Origin: Garcia nutans
Lineage: Eukaryota > Streptophyta > Magnoliopsida > Malpighiales > Euphorbiaceae
Direction: 5' to 3'
Length of the DNA stretch: 64,000 nucleotides
Assembly: GCA_947685225.1 (NCBI GenBank)
Contig: CANTUV010000062.1
Coordinates: forward strand, 17,380,501-17,444,500
Part shown: positions 12,173 to 22,785 of the stretch, piece after piece
Position numbering within the stretch: the first letter of the stretch is position 1
How the letters are laid out: the number at the start of each line of letters is the position of its first letter
The notes under the pieces: generated by a model
The model's database searches: none
What the model saw: the letters and a program-made list of their open reading frames with translations, nothing else
Told to the model about the DNA's origin: nothing
Program-made: the position numbers and the translations under genes

Positions 12173-13138
12173 GCTGGCTGCGGCAGTGAGCAAAAATTGG
12201 TTTGCGGGCCATTTCACTCACGCTGATTTTTTTATTATTATTTTTTATTTTTTATTAATAAAAATTAGATACTACAGCAAATATTATTTAATTAAGATAA
12301 CAAAATTTTTTTGGACTAATTAAAATATATTTGTAATATCCCAAAATATGCTCTAGAAGTATTGAGGTAATTGTTGTTTGATTTGAATTAAATGTATATG
12401 TGTTAAGAGAAGTGTATATGTTGTTTATATGATAATATATATAACATATATGCAAGTCAAAAGAGTGGTCAAGGGAAGAAGATATTTATTTAGTTATTTG
12501 TGAAATTACTAAAAGAGGGCAAGTGCTTTAAAGGAAATCAAAACAAATTGTATAAGGGTGTTTAGGTAATTGCTCATGTTGAAATACTTGGTGGAGATTT
12601 AAAGAGGAGTTGACCTTGTTTCTTCATTGTTATTTTCTTCTTTTCTTTTTGTTGTGGCCGGCTCCTCCATAGACAAGGGAAAGCAAGTGAGCAAGAGAGG
12701 ATTTTGATGTTCTAAGCTCAAATTGAAGGAAGATCTAAGTGATCAAGTTGGTGATTCAAGAAGTTTTATAACTTTGGTAAGTCCTCTTTTGATATCTTTG
12801 CTTATTTGAAGTTGTGTTGTGAAATTGATAGATGATTTAAGAGTGTGTTGTTTGATTGTGATATGTTTAAGAGTGTTTGATTAGATTGATTATGGATTTT
12901 AAGGATGGATTGAAGAAAAGAGTAAGTTGGTTGGAAGAGATGGTGTTGTATTTGTGTTTAGGGTTTTGTAATGATATTTGTGATTTGTGTTTGTTATAGA
13001 TGTGGAGTTGTTTTGGTGTTTTTGTAAGTTTAAGATGGTTTTTGGGTATGTTTTGTTAAGTTTGTTTGAAGTGGATGTTGGTGAAAAGAAGTGTTTTGTT
13101 GGGTGTTTTGTTGTTTTGGCCGGAATCTGAGTTTTTGG

Positions 13139-13440
13139 CCTGACACGCCCATGAGCACGTTCAGATTCTTAGGCGTGTCAATTGTGTTGGACGTAGTAGG
13201 TTTGACACGACCAGTAATACGCCCATGTTATTGAGCGTGTCATAGCTACTGTGAGATTGGAGAGTTTACACGGCCATGAGCACGCTCACGTTGTTGGACG
13301 TGTTGATATTTTTCAGAGAGGCAGAATGTATTACACGCCTAGTGACACGCCCGTGGTTCTGAGCGTGTAAAAGCTTCTATGTTGTGGAGTTAGGGCACGG
13401 TCAGGGACACGCCCGTGTGGTTGAGCGTGTCATATTTAGG
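13139..13440. repeat. five ~63-bp GACACG...GTGTCA modules in solo LTR
   Basis: Five consecutive units each follow the pattern GACACG-N-CC, then ACACGCCC(A/G)TG, then G(G/A)GCGTGTCA, several ending TAGCTACTG-like. The two halves of a unit are near inverted repeats. The same pattern recurs at 33428-33712 and 37470-37830 in the Athila element. Confidence 0.75.
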
Positions 13441-14017
13441 GTTTGCCCTAATTAACTCTTAATTTGATTATCTCATGTGTATCCCTAAGCAAGTGTATGT
13501 TATTATTTTTGGATTAGGTCTTGAAGAAAGTGAGTTATCATTGATCTAAGAAGTAAAAGAATCTTGGAAAGGAAGTGTTTAGAGTTGTGTGAATTGTTAT
13601 TGAGGTAAGTACAAACCTTGCATTGTTGCATACATTCACTTGATATGACATTATTGTTATATATGAACAATGTTATGTTTTGCACATTGTAAATCCTGTG
13701 AAATGTACTATATGTATAATGTGAAATGAGATAATTGAGATATGTACGCATATATGATTATGTTCAATGTAATTGATTATGAATATGTGAAAAATGATGT
13801 ATTATATTGTGAATTGAGACATGATGATTCAAATGTGATGAGAAGCCATTGTGAGTGGCTATGGTTATACAAATGAAAGTGTTGAGGCATGATTGCCTAT
13901 TTGATATTGAGATACAAATTGAGAAAGAGAATAATGATATAATTGTATGTTTAATATGTTATTCAGTTTCAGAGTTCTGGATTTGGGTGGCATGCCTATG
14001 AAATTATGAATAGTAAT

Positions 14018-14263
14018 AGTCTTGCCGGGTTGAGGATCTCTTCAATTTGAGTTGAATTGAGGTCCAAGAGACTGGGTCTGTTACATTATGAGAATTGTGA
14101 TTATGAGATATATGATTGGTAACAGTCTTGCCGGGTTGAGGATCTCCTCGATTTAGTCAGGTCGATGGTCCAAAAGACTGGGTCTGTTACAGGTAACAGT
14201 CTTGCCGGGTTGAGGATCTCCTCAATTTGTTGAGTTGATGGTCCAAGAGACTGGGTCTGTTAC
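14018..14263. repeat. triplicate 70-bp hairpin-forming repeat
   Basis: Three units (14018-14094, 14124-14190, 14198-14263) start AGTCTTGCCGGGTTGAGG and end GGGTCTGTTAC. In the third unit GTAACAG (14193-14199) pairs with CTGTTAC (14257-14263), and CAGTCT (14197-14202) with AGACTG (14248-14253). Related text occurs in the element B LTR near 23766-23900. Confidence 0.75.
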
Positions 14264-14520
14264 ACTATCCATGGATAGAGATATATCTATATATGTTGCC
14301 TACGGGCTTAATTATTGTGATTATGAACCAAAGCAGTAACTCTGAATTCTTAATATCGTATTAAACACTTGTTGGGTCCATAGGTGTCTATGTCATGTTG
14401 ATGTTATGAATGATGAAATAATGTAATATTCATGAAATATTGTATATTGAGTATGATCTTTATTGTTTGATTGTATATCATTGTTATTGATTAAGCATAA
14501 TAGCATTATGGTTTGTACTA

Positions 14521-14558
14521 CTGAGTTGCTGGCTCAGCGCGATTATGATTCATCGCGC
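14521..14558 (+). other. conserved LTR double hairpin
   Basis: CTGAG (14521-14525) can pair with CTCAG (14533-14537). GCGCGAT (14537-14543) can pair perfectly with ATCGCGC (14552-14558). The same double hairpin sits at a similar distance from the LTR end in the B and C families. Confidence 0.65.
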
Positions 14559-15020
14559 AGGTGATAGAGGTGATAGAGTTGAGATGGAGAATTCCTCTAG
14601 ACCTAGTTGAGGTTGTTTTGATTGTGAAGAGTTGGTTTAAAGCTTAAAGATCAGAGAGTCAAGCTGCCAATCATGTATATATTTTATATTTTGTAATTAT
14701 TGAGGTTTAATGTATTTATATTTGTAAGTTTTGGATGTAACTTCCATTGCGTAATAAACAAACGTTTTTATCTATTGTGTCTTATGATTTTCATTTCTCT
14801 TTATTTGGTATTTCTTAAATTTTTAGTTTTACTTTAAATATTATTTGTGTATTTGTAAAGTGTGTCATTTCTATATTCAGTATACGTATAATACGATCGT
14901 ATAAGCATGCTTTGTACGTATACGGGATATAGGGGTGTTACAATATTGGACAACACAAAAATTATTTTGGACTAATTAAAATATACTGGACTGGACTGGG
15001 TCAAAAATTAAGGTTCTACT

Positions 15021-15036
15021 GTTTGCCCCCTGCTTG
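15021..15036 (-). promoter_or_regulatory. polypurine tract of element 2
   Basis: On the minus strand this reads CAAGCAGGGGGCAAAC, directly before the LTR start. It is the expected plus-strand DNA primer site for a TAT-like element, and it shows that the sequence to its right is a 3' internal region. Confidence 0.75.
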
Positions 15037-15111
15037 AACGATCTGAGACTTTAGTAAAAGAGAGTGAAAAGCAATAAGACTTAATTTTTTATGAGATGGT
15101 TATTTGAATTT

Positions 15112-16738
15112 GTTTTGGGTATTTGGACCCGAGACTGAACTTGATTTTGGTACTTGGACCAAGATTGATTTGATTTGGGTACTTGGACCCTAGATTGGGT
15201 ACTTGGACCCGAGATTGGGTACTTAGACCTAAGATTGGATTGAATTTGGGTACTTGGACCTAAGATTGATTTGATTTGGGTACTTGGACTCGAGATTCAT
15301 TTGATTTGGGTACTTGGACCCGAGATTGGGTGCTTGGACCCGAGATTGGGTACTTGGACCCGATATTGATTTGATTGGGGTGCTTGGACCCGAGAATGAA
15401 TTTGATTTCGGTACTTGGACCCAAGATTGAATTTGATTTGGGTACTTAAACCCGAGATTGGAATGAATTTGGGTACTTGGACCCAAGATTGATTTGATTT
15501 GGATACTTGGACCCGAGATTAAACTTTATTTGGGTACTTGGATCGAGACTATATTGAATTTGGGTTTGGACCTAAGATTAAATTGAATTTGGGTACTTGG
15601 ACCCAAGATTGATTTGATTGGGGTACTTGGACCTGAGAATGAATTTGATTTGGGTACTTGGACCCGGGATTGAATTTGATTTGGGTACTTGGACCCGGGA
15701 TTGAATTTGATTTGGGTACTTGGACCCGAGATTGGATTGAATTTGGGTACTTGGACTGGAGATTGATTTGATTTGGGTACTTAGACCCGAGATTGATTTG
15801 ATTTGGGTACTTAGACCCGAGAATGAATTTGATTTGGGTACTTGGACCCGAGAATGAATTTGATTTGGGTACTTGGATTCGAGATTGAGTACTTGAACCC
15901 GACATTGATTTGATTTGGGTACTTGGACCCGGGATTGGATTTGATTTGGGTACTTGGACCCAGGATTGAATTTGATTTGGGTACTTGGACCCGAGATTGG
16001 ATTGAATTTGGGTACTTGGACCAGAGATTGATTTGATTTGGGTACTTGGACCCGATATTGATTTGGTTTGGGTACTTAGACCCGAGATTGAATTTGATTT
16101 GGGCACTTGGACCCGAGAATGAATTTGATTTGGGTACTTGGACCTTAGATTAGATTGTTTTGGGTACTTGAACCCGAGATTAGATACTTGGACCCGAGAT
16201 TGATTTGATTTGGGTACTTGGACCGGGGATTGAATTTGATTTGGGTACTTGGACCCGGGATTAAATTTGATTTTGGTACTTGGACCGGAGATTGGATTGA
16301 ATTTGGATACTTAGACCCGAGATTGATTTGATTTGGGTACTTAGACCCGAGATTGGGTATTTGGACCCAAGACTAAACTTGATTTGGGTACTTGGACCCG
16401 AGACTATATTGAATTTGGGTTTGGACCCAAGATTAGATTGAATTTGGTTGCTTGGACCCGGGATTAGGTACTTGGGCTCGAGATTGATTTGATTAGGGTA
16501 CTTGGACACGAGAATGAATTTGATTTGGGTACATGGACCTAGGATTGAATTTGATTTGGGTACTTGGACCCGAGATTGGATTGAATTTGGGTACTTGGAC
16601 CCGAAATTGATTTGATTTGGCTACTTGGACCCAAGATTGAATTTGATTTGGGTACTTGGACCCGAGATTAGATTGATTTGGGTACTTGGACCCGAGATTG
16701 GGTACTTCGACCTGATATTGATTTGATTTGGGTACTTG
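15112..16738. repeat. 30/31-bp tandem repeat array in element 2 3' UTR
   Basis: About 1.6 kb of degenerate head-to-tail units begin GGGTACTTGGACCCGAGATT and continue with (G)A(A)TTTGATTT. Most units are 30 or 31 bp, with occasional 20-bp short forms. Such arrays are known from the 3' UTR of TAT/Ogre elements and can seed satellite DNA. The long proline/serine-rich frames on the minus strand here are repeat artefacts. Confidence 0.9.
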
Positions 16739-17007
16739 GACCCGAGCTAAGTTCTAGACTTAAAAGAGATTCTAGGTTCTGGACCTAAGGGTAATTTGGG
16801 TTCTGGACCCGAGCTAAGTTCTGGACTTAAAAGAGATTCTAGATTCTGGACCTAAGGAAAATTTGGATTCTGGACCCGAGCTAAGTTCTAGACTTAAAAG
16901 AGATTCTAGGTTCTGGACCTAAGGATAATTTGGGATCTGGACCCGAGCTAAGTTCTGGACTTAAAAGAGATTCTAGGTTCTGGACCTAAGGAAAATTTGG
17001 GTTCTGG
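16739..17007. repeat. 67-bp tandem repeat, four units
   Basis: Four near-identical 67-bp units begin GACCCGAGCTAAGTTCT and contain AAAAGAGATTCTAG. They directly follow the 30/31-bp array and reuse its GGACCCGAG core, so they probably arose from it. Confidence 0.85.
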
Positions 17008-17128
17008 ACCCGATATTGAATTTAACTTGGGTGCTTGGACCCGAGACTGAGTTTAATTGACCTTTTATCATTTGAGAAGTCTGACTGCTCAGGTTATTCT
17101 ATGCATTGTGGTTTTTCACCCTAAAAAT

Positions 17129-17400
17129 GGATCTTCATCCTTTGAGATCGGGTCTTCATCCTTGAAAATGGATGTTCATCCTTTGAGATCAGGTCTTCAC
17201 CCTTGCAAATGGATCTTCATCCTTGGAGATTAGGTCTTCAACCTTGCAAATGGATCTTCATCCTTGGAGATTGGGTCTTCACCCTTGAAAATGGATCTTC
17301 ATCTTTTGAGATCGGGTCTTCACCCTTGAAAATGGATCTTCATCCTTGAAAATCGGGTCTTCACCTTTGAAAGTGGATCTTCATCCTTAGAGATTTGTCC
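17129..17400. repeat. 41-bp tandem repeat, about six and a half units
   Basis: Units begin GGATCTTCATCCTT and contain GGGTCTTCACCCTTG. Each 41-mer is itself built of two similar ~20-bp halves (ATCTTCATCCTT and GTCTTCACCCTT). Confidence 0.85.
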
Positions 17401-18277
17401 TATATTGGCTTCAACTCTCTAGTTGGACTGCTCTTTTATCATTTGCATCTTCATTCTTTTGATAGTTATAATATTCCATTCTTTTATTCTTCCTTTTTAC
17501 AAAATTTCAGCTATTTTTAGTTGTCTTTCATATCCTCTCCTTGCCCCCCAAGAATATTTTTTTTCATGCAAGCTTTGATTGATGTTTTTGTTGTCTAGTT
17601 CTTTGCATAATCACGCATTTCTTCTCTTTGTAAAATTACTGGAGCATTCTCAAGCAATGGGCTTTCCATGCCCCCATGATTTGACATCTTATTTTGATTC
17701 TTTATTTCATAGAGTGTTTGCTGTTCACTTTGATAAAGAATAGACAATACAAGATAAGAAAGTGTGATGTAATATGCTTATGTAGGTATGATATGCATGA
17801 TAATACTCACAGCGGTTTCATTGACTCACAGACCGAGGTGATCAGTAGAAGTATTCTCATTGACTCCTTTTCGATGCTCGTTCAAGTCTTGCATTGGAAT
17901 GATCGAAAGCTTTGCATTTGTGGCTTTTTATCTTTAAGATGTTGAAAACATGAATAATGGAGGCCCCAAGCAGCAGAATCAGGGATTCATCTATTTCAAA
18001 CTATGTTTCAGCATGTCAGTTGATAGCTTCTTCATGACCTTGCCAATAATAATTTCCTTTTCCCAATGTGTTCTTCAAGGTTTGATAGTTCAACATACTC
18101 CCCTTAACTTGAAGGCATTATGACAAAAATCTTTTTTTTTCAGCTCTAAAAAGAGTTGTCTTGGTTTGTACTAACTTGGGCTTCCAATAATGGATGAGTG
18201 GAGTGACATAAATCTTCTTTAATAGGGATAAATCATTTGTTACTTTGATGTCGTCTTGATATATTGGAGATATTAGG
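17401..18277. other. element 2 3' region, nothing recognised
   Basis: AT-rich sequence between two repeat arrays. A T-rich run leads to CCCCCCAAGAATATT near 17545. I see no conserved coding frame, RNA gene or LTR edge. Confidence 0.4.
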
Positions 18278-18627
18278 AAAACTTCAACTACCCTTATGGT
18301 ATTGAGAACTTCAACCACTCTTATGGTCTTGCGAACTTTAACTATCTTCATGGTCTTGAGAACTTCAACTATCTTTATGGTCTTGAAAACATCAACTACC
18401 CTTATGGTCTTGAGAACTTCAACTATCTTCATGGTCTTGAGAACTTTAACTATCTTTTCATGGTCTTGAAAACTTCAACTACCCTTATGGTCTTGAGAAC
18501 TTCAACTATCTTCATGGTCTTGAGAACTTTAACTATCTTCATGGTCTTGAGAACTTCAACTATCTTTATGGTCTTGAGAACTTCAACTATCTTCATGGTC
18601 TTGAGAACTTCAACTATCTTTATGGTA
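18278..18627. repeat. 27-bp minisatellite, about 13 units
   Basis: Units read CTTCATGGTCTTGAGAAC followed by TTCAACTAT, 27 bp each, with one slightly longer unit near 18450. As 27 is divisible by three, the array stays open on both strands. It reads as a nine-residue KIVEVLKTM repeat on the minus strand and MVLRTSTIF on the plus strand. I treat it as a non-coding tandem repeat in the element 2 3' UTR. Confidence 0.85.
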
Positions 18628-18639
18628 TTCATTTCTTTC

Positions 18640-19209
18640 TTTGATCTTCTTGCCTCTTCATCTTAGTGATCATAAGACTTGTCAAAAGTATCATAACAGT
18701 TGAGGATAGGTTATTGGAGTTTTTAAGCCAATGAAAAGAAAGCTAAAATTTTATGAAGGCTCAAAGGGACAACTAGGGATTGATATTTAATAGGGTGGAT
18801 ACTAGTTGTTGGCTCGTCAAACAATGCCTAGATCATCTCTCCCTTAAATAAGCAGAGTTCAATTTCACCTCGAAAGTTTGTCAAAGCATGTTCTAAGATT
18901 GACTAAGACCTAGACAAAGATAATTATGCAGGAGCCCTCTCTAAGTAAGCATACATAACTCAATGCTATAGAGCAATTCCCTTATCTAGTAAAGTCATTC
19001 AAATCATGATGCATTGATATATTAATTCATGAATCATCGAGCTAGATTCCTCATTGGTTGAGCACCAAAATGAACAAAGACCAACAAAAATTTTGATGAA
19101 AGTAATTTATTCAAACAAATTCAAATTTGAAAAACATGATAGTTCCAATTAAATATTAAAGAAAGTAAAATTGAAAAGCAACATTCAAGCTAAGGAAAGT
19201 TTGTTGAGT
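18640..19209. other. spacer between gag stop and repeats of element 2
   Basis: About 570 bp directly after the gag stop of element 2. No protease, RT, RNase H or integrase motif is visible in any frame here or further toward 15036. Pol is therefore absent, not merely frameshifted. Confidence 0.55.
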
Positions 19210-20742
19210 TTAAGCTTCTTTTCCTTTCATATCTTCAATATCCCCATCTTGAAAGGATGATAAAACAAAATCCTCTTCTAATCCTTTTCCTACCATGAAG
19301 GTTGCTGGTGGTGGCACCCTGTTGAACCTTAGAAATGGATTACCTTTGGTATTGGGCTTGTCCAGTTCCGGCAACTTGCCATTATCAATTAAATTTTGGA
19401 TCTCATACCTCAACTTAATGCAATTGTCCATTTCGTGTCCAGGCCTTTGATGGAATTGGGAAAATGCACTAGTATCAAAGTGAGGTGGAAAAGGATTAGG
19501 GAAAGGATGAGGAGTCAAGGGTTGTAACAATCCCTTCTTTTGTAGCTTATTGAGAACCCAAGACAGTGGTTTCCCTAATTCTGAAAACTGCTTCATTCCT
19601 CCTTGACCAGTGGCATTAACATCAACTTCTTTTTGTGTACTTTAATTGCCCAACTGGTAGTTCCCTTTCTCATTCCTTTTTATTGAAAAGCGATTCTTCT
19701 CCCTTTCCCACTCTTCAATTTATAGACCAGCTTGGAGAAGATCTTTGAAGTCCCTTATAAGGGTGTGAGATATCCTTTCACGGTGATTGGGCAAGACTCC
19801 TCTCACAATCATCCTTATTTGATTAGATTCATCGGGCCTCTTCTTGAGCAAAGCAACCTTATTCCTCCATCTTTTCACATAGTCCACAAAATTTTCATTT
19901 GGCCTTTGTCTAATGGACTCCACTTCCATTAAGGTTACTTCCATTTCAACATTGTATCCATATTGTTGTATGAAGGCCTTGTATAGCAAATCCCAACCCT
20001 TTTGTGATCCTTCATCTAAGGTATTGAACCAATTTTGGACAATAGAATCCAATGAGAGTATGAAGTACCTTAGAGTTTGAGCCTTAGTAGCTCGGGCAGA
20101 CTGCATAGCAGTGATATACTGCTTCACATGGAGATGGGGGCTTCCAGTACCATTAAACTTCGCAAAAGATGGCATCTTGAACTTGTATGGAACTTCTTCA
20201 TCTAGCTCAAATAATTTGTCAATCTCGGATATCTCTTCGGTTTTTAGTTTCTTCTCAAATTTCTTTTCTAAATCAGCAATCATCTTTTCAACATCGGATG
20301 TCTCAGTCTTTTCAATCATTGCCTTCTCCATGACCTTTGGCTCCTTTTTGTCTTGAAGATCTTGGTAGTATTGAGCCCAATCATCATCATCAATGATCAC
20401 CTTATCATCATCAAAAGCTACTTCACCAACTTCAGCCTTCTCTTTATCCTTTGGCTTCTTAGTGCTAGCAGATGCCTCGGCATGATTTTCTAAGATTGCA
20501 GTCAATTGGTTCTTCACGGTCTCAGCTAGGGCCTCTTTTATCTCTTCCATTTTGGCATTGAGGGCTTCATCCACCATTCTTTGAATTTTTTCGGGCTCCA
20601 TTGCTTTTGGCGAGCAAGTGATTGAGTCGTTGCTAGATTCTTTGCTACCGGTGTAGGTCGGATTGTCGTAATCCAGGGCTGTGAGCCAGAGAGGATCAAT
20701 GATATGAGATGCAAATGTATGTATGCATGTATGCACAAACAA
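19210..20742 (-). pseudogene. gag of gag-only TAT-like element 2
   Basis: Closely related to the gag of element 1 but better preserved. The frame runs from an upstream ATG at 20742; the homologous start is more likely the ATG at 20601 (MEPEKIQRMVDEALNAKMEE). It contains an acidic stretch (FDDDKVIIDDDDWAQYYQD), a coiled segment (EKMIADLEKKFEKKLK) and the gag core (AMQSARATKAQTLRYFIL, NWFNTLDEGSQKGWDLLYKA, RQRPNENFVDYVKRWRNK). An in-frame TAA at about 19720 and another near 19643 interrupt it. It then continues as LSWVLNKLQKKGLLQPL and QFHQRPGHEMDNCIKLRYEI to a stop at 19210. The stop lies inside what is still gag sequence in element 1, and no pol follows. Confidence 0.8.
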
Positions 20743-21712
20743 TTAACAAACAAGAACAAATAGGACGTTCCTTCCAACCTTATAACATCCACACAAGAAT
20801 GGCGAGTCTCTTTTCTTAGGTATATGGTTAACAAAATACCAACATGGGGTACCTTTTTTTTGAATTTCTCTCGGATGTTTCAACCAATAGTTATATTTTC
20901 AAAAATAGAAATCAGTTCATAATAATTTCCATTAATTAGGTTTTAATCCATTTATCCAACTAGAGTAGCTTTTATGCTATATTGGATTAAAACTAAATTA
21001 AGAGGTTTATTATAAAATGATTTCTCACTCGAAAAGGTAACTAATGATTCATGCCAAAAACAAGCCCATGATTAATTATTTCTTAGTATAAATTAGGCTC
21101 ACAATTGATTTTTGGTATTTCATAATTGACCTAAATAATTTGCAAGCTCTTTGTAAGAAAAGGTTGGATAAAAAAACCTTTATTTCTAAGCCCATTGTAA
21201 AAAGATTTTAGAAAAAAAAAATGGATTTTGGGCTTAGTATTTAGGTCATGTCCAAAGACCATTTTGAAAAGTTTTGAAAATAGCTTTGCTCTTTTGGACT
21301 TTTAAAGAAAGTTTTATTTGAGCTTACAAATGTACTTGGGTCAAAATAGAAAAAGAATAAACCAAATAAGCCATGATTTAAGCCAAAATAAATTAACCAT
21401 AGTCAAACAACGTGTATTTGGGGTAAAACCTAAGGAAAGTAACTAGGCCAATTACATGAGCTTTAGACTTTGGGTTAAAAGGCTTAGGTTCCCATAGCAA
21501 GTATATACCAAAAGTTACAAGGCTATGAGTAGTTATGCCATGCTTGATCTCCATACCTTGAGTGAAAGTATGGTATCCCTTACATAACATAACACGGGTA
21601 ACATGGGCATCCTAACTCACGCACACGATGCAATCTAATATGATGCAGTGGATAATATTGTTATAAGAAAGAATAGAATAATATAAAGACCAATGGAATC
21701 AACTTCTCTTAT
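20743..21712 (-). other. leader of element 2
   Basis: Untranslated stretch between primer site and gag. The part at 21430-21710 is similar to 31440-31740 in the third TAT copy, so it is a shared leader. It contains no convincing coding frame. Confidence 0.55.
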
Positions 21713-21729
21713 CCCCAGTGGAGTAGCCA
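21713..21729 (-). promoter_or_regulatory. primer-binding site of element 2
   Basis: On the minus strand TGGCTACTCCACTGGGG directly follows the LTR end (CCCGCTCACA, one base between). It closely resembles the TGGCGACTCC-type primer sites of TAT elements, one base differing in the core. A related site in the third copy lies near 31738-31754. Confidence 0.6.
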
Positions 21730-21730
21730 C

Positions 21731-22640
21731 TGTGAGCGGGGATTTTTGCCCCCACTCCCAATGGAATGGTTCTTACAACTTCGGCACTGTTTAGGCTCGG
21801 GGCCTTAGAGAACAAGAACCTAAGTCCGGAGAAAATGGAGCCGCTACCCGGACGGGTCGAGAAAAAAGAAAGGGGTGGATGACTCGATTCCTAAGGAATT
21901 CCCAACCCCCTAATGGGTTCGGAAAGTTGGGTACGTGTGGAGAAGGTGAGCAAATGGTCCAGCACCCCCACAACGCCCGGTTCATTGGAATCGGCCTCCT
22001 TTACAGGTTTTAATATTATAAATTTCTTAACTATAACAATATTATCCATATTACACACAATAACTAAAATAAAGCATCGATATATTGAAAATCAAAACAA
22101 TGTCCAAGCAAAACAAATATATGGACGCCCATCCGAAGATGGAAACATGCCCTTACATAATCCATGCCTAAATAGGACACCCACCGAAAGGTAGAAACAT
22201 GTCCTTTACATTGGTTCTAAAATAGAAAAGCAATTTAAATTACATGATAATTAACTAAAGCGGTACTCACCAAGTGGAAACATACCTGTTACAACATTTG
22301 AAAATCTAAATAAATCGATAAAAGTAAATAACCATTCATCATAAATAAATCATTCATCAATGGTATTAATCAAAATATAAAATAAACATCCATCCATGAT
22401 AAACTAAATAAACCAAGCATTGAACTTAAATAAATTAAAGCATATAAAATAAATCAAAGCATAATCAAATATATAATTGAATAAAGCAAATAAAACTTCA
22501 AATTAGGGCTATTGTTTCTATTTACGTTCCTTTATTTAATGTGTTTAGGATTTTGGAATTCATGGGTTTAAGCTACTATAAATTTTAAAAGAATTGACAT
22601 AGAGCAAAGTTTTATAATTTAAGAGGTTGATAAAGTAGTT
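21731..22640 (-). mobile_element. 5' LTR of element 2, truncated
   Basis: The LTR end is at 21731 (plus-strand TGTGAGCGGGG). The sequence matches 10257-11170 closely until about 22640, where it switches to Athila-type LTR sequence. The remaining ~1.2 kb of the LTR, including its TG start, is missing. Confidence 0.75.
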
Positions 22641-22785
22641 GAATGACACGCCAATTGACACGCCCATGTCAATGGGCATGTCAATTGAAGAATTTGTCCA
22701 AAATAGCTCTTTTCCTTGCCTTTCATCTGTGATTCTGGCCTAAATAACCTTAAGGTCCCAATGTTTAAAAGGTTCCTAAAATCAA
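22641..22785. mobile_element. Athila-type LTR fragment
   Basis: These 145 bp match 33660-33805 of the Athila LTR, including one GACACG module and the 'cctttcatctgtgattc' stretch. On the left it joins the TAT LTR at an AAAGT overlap. On the right it is interrupted by element B after ATCAA. Confidence 0.75.

Larger units (their letters stand above)
12332..14942 (+). mobile_element. solo LTR (Tekay-type, divergent family) with ATATT duplication
   Basis: A 2611-bp sequence from TGTAATATCC to GGTGTTACA, flanked by the direct repeat ATATT (12327-12331 and 14943-14947). It lies inside the TAT-like LTR. Its end, its repeated 'cttgccgggttgaggatctc' units and its GCGCGAT hairpin correspond to those of the element B LTR family in reverse complement, so it is a related but distinct Tekay-type family. 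It has no internal region. It carries a GTAAGT splice-donor-like site at 12777-12782 and a set of ~63-bp GACACG modules. Confidence 0.92.
10257..15020 (-). mobile_element. TAT-like LTR shared by elements 1 and 2 (interrupted)
   Basis: On the minus strand this begins right after a polypurine tract with AGTAGAACC, close to the TGTAGACCC start of the LTR at 41362, then a 'ttaatttttgaccca' stretch. It ends at 10257 (plus strand TGTGAGC), matching the LTR edges at 21731 and 32177. Without the solo LTR at 12332-14942 and one target duplication it is about 2.15 kb. It serves as the 5' LTR of element 1 (gag begins 74 bp away) and as the 3' LTR of element 2 (tract and repeats at 15021 onward). Positions 10257-11170 match 21731-22640 closely. 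Confidence 0.75.
15021..21730 (-). mobile_element. element 2 internal region (TR-GAG-like non-autonomous TAT)
   Basis: Reading on the minus strand from the LTR edge at 21731: primer site, ~1-kb leader, gag only, spacer, four tandem-repeat families, polypurine tract, then the LTR at 15020. This matches the described plan of terminal-repeat retrotransposons with a GAG domain, which lack pol and rely on autonomous relatives. Element 1 next door has a related LTR and gag plus pol and could be such a relative. Confidence 0.65.

Noticed and set aside
12332..14942. Host intergenic region or gene with GTAAGT introns
   Set aside because: TG...CA ends, the ATATT duplication and similarity to the element B LTR show it is a solo LTR.
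15229..16509. Long minus-strand frames rich in P, S, Q and N (GPSTQIKS-type repeats)
   Set aside because: They arise from reading the 30/31-bp tandem repeat; frame changes occur wherever a 30-bp unit meets a 31-bp unit.
15112..16738. CRISPR-like regular repeat pattern
   Set aside because: The 30/31-bp units are head-to-tail with no unique spacers, vary internally, and sit in a plant retrotransposon 3' region beside a polypurine tract.
18118..18632. Minus-strand KIVEVLKT repeat protein
   Set aside because: Translation of a 27-bp minisatellite that is open on both strands; no non-repeat domain or credible start is attached.
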